The notes beneath the pieces were generated by a model that did no database searches, was not told where the DNA came from, and saw only the letters and a list, made by a program, of their open reading frames with translations. This document shows positions 30,727-31,075 of a DNA stretch of 31,075 nt, in pieces. The position numbers and the translations under genes were made by a program. The first letter of the stretch is position 1; every line of letters begins with the position of its first letter. Source of the DNA: CAZVFE01 sp964626405 (GTDB lineage: Bacteria; Bacteroidota; Bacteroidia; Cytophagales; Spirosomataceae); the NCBI GenBank assembly GCA_964626405.1, contig CAZVFE010000014.1, forward strand, positions 1 through 31,075. Reading direction: 5' to 3'.

Positions 30727-30958
30727 CTTCATAGGATCCATATTTTTCTTCATTGATTTCTTTGTAAAATTTATAAGCACGGTATATTCTAAATAAACCG
30801 TAAATAATAAATAAAGTTCCCATTAAATATTGGGTTTGGATTCCCATAAGAACACCAAAGTCGATTCCTTCTGTAAATTCAAGGTAAAAGCCGACAACCA
30901 CATAGGCTAGGCCCGCGATTGATTTAAAAAAAAGGTTGATAAATTCTGAATTGCTCAT
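30716..30958 (-). CDS. Small membrane protein, unknown function
   Basis: The protein has 80 residues with two hydrophobic helices, about 9-28 (LFFKSIAGLAYVVVGFYLEF) and 43-63 (QYLMGTLFIIYGLFRIYRAY), then a charged tail rich in Lys and Glu. There is no signal peptide. I do not recognise a named family. Small proteins of this layout lie between tonB and the PstS-like gene in related clusters. Its stop is overlapped by the start of the PstS-like gene, so the two are coupled. It starts 14 bases after the T-run of an intrinsic terminator, so its expression depends on read-through or on a promoter within that short gap. Confidence 0.7.
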   Translation of the reverse strand: MSNSEFINLFFKSIAGLAYVVVGFYLEFTEGIDFGVLMGIQTQYLMGTLFIIYGLFRIYRAYKFYKEINEEKYGSYEDEN

Positions 30959-30971
30959 AAATTGAAATTAT

Positions 30972-31012
30972 AAAAAAAAAACAGGCTTGCCAAATTTAAT
31001 TGACAAGCCTGT
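30972..31012 (-). terminator. Intrinsic terminator between the right-edge gene and the small membrane protein
   Basis: ACAGGCTTG (30981-30989) and CAAGCCTGT (31004-31012) form a 9-bp stem, with a further 3 bp after one mismatch. On the minus strand it is followed by nine or ten T. The gene ending at 31031 lies upstream and the small membrane protein gene 14 bases downstream, so it is either a full stop or a partial terminator that sets operon ratios. Confidence 0.88.
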
Positions 31013-31030
31013 AAATATACTCAAATTACC

Positions 31031-31075
31031 TTATTCTGATAATTGGAATGTAATAGGCTGAGTAAATCTTGAACG
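31031..31075 (-). CDS. C-terminal end of a protein, possibly TonB (partial)
   Basis: The last 14 codons before a TAA at 31031-31033 read RSRFTQPITFQLSE. The pattern of a basic residue, then P-I-T-F-x-L near the end, resembles the last strand of TonB C-terminal domains. The downstream order (small membrane protein, PstS-like lipoprotein, TPR protein) is that of Bacteroidota ExbB-ExbD-TonB clusters. Only 14 residues are visible, so the identity is a guess; the presence of a gene end is supported by the terminator 19 bases later. Confidence 0.45.
   Translation of the reverse strand, partial: RSRFTQPITFQLSE

Overview
The window looks like a chromosomal segment of an AT-rich Bacteroidota, most plausibly an aquatic member of the Cytophagales; the order is an inference. 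Four things point there. Several promoters match the Bacteroidota -7 consensus TAnnTTTG. One secreted protein ends in a type IX secretion sorting domain. Shine-Dalgarno sequences are mostly weak. Several families are typical of the phylum (DUF1800/DUF1501 pair, Brp/Blh, TonB-PstS-TPR cluster). Gene density is high, and no gene-free stretch exceeds about 200 bases. I see no insertion sequence, prophage or CRISPR array.

Left part (1-6250): the 3' end of a tRNA-Ser, a small membrane protein, a large acyl-CoA dehydrogenase and a secreted M1 metallopeptidase on the plus strand. Convergent to these is a two-gene aromatic amino acid operon (aminotransferase, then tyrA). It is preceded by a complete transcription attenuator: an 18-codon leader peptide with four Tyr codons, an antiterminator segment overlapping its stop codon, and an intrinsic terminator just before the aminotransferase start. 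This is the clearest undescribed regulatory element in the window.

Middle part (6250-18000): a siroheme-dependent sulfite/nitrite reductase with a C-terminal HEPN-like extension, together with the methyltransferase that makes its siroheme precursor, then a Rid-family protein. Convergent to these is an unusual regulator that fuses an XRE helix-turn-helix to YegP/DUF1508-like repeats, with operator-like repeats upstream. Next, moaA-hldA (minus) and moaD-nuoL-nuoM-TIM barrel protein (plus) diverge from a 39-base region with overlapping promoters. A hypothetical protein and a Rieske-type exported protein follow.

Right-centre (18090-27180): seven co-directional genes. DUF1800, DUF1501 with a T9SS tail and a fibronectin-like lipoprotein form one tight unit. 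A light-use set follows: an Fe-S-type photolyase/cryptochrome homologue that lacks all the cluster cysteines, lycopene cyclase (crtY), beta-carotene cleavage enzyme (blh) and a green-tuned proton-pumping proteorhodopsin (D-T-E motif, Met at the tuning site), closed by a strong bidirectional terminator. CrtY makes beta-carotene, Blh splits it to retinal, and the opsin binds retinal. Genes for lycopene synthesis are not in the window.

Right end (27180-31075, minus strand): a short-chain dehydrogenase, a secreted TPR protein, a PstS-like lipoprotein, a small membrane protein, an intergenic terminator, and the last codons of a protein that may be TonB.
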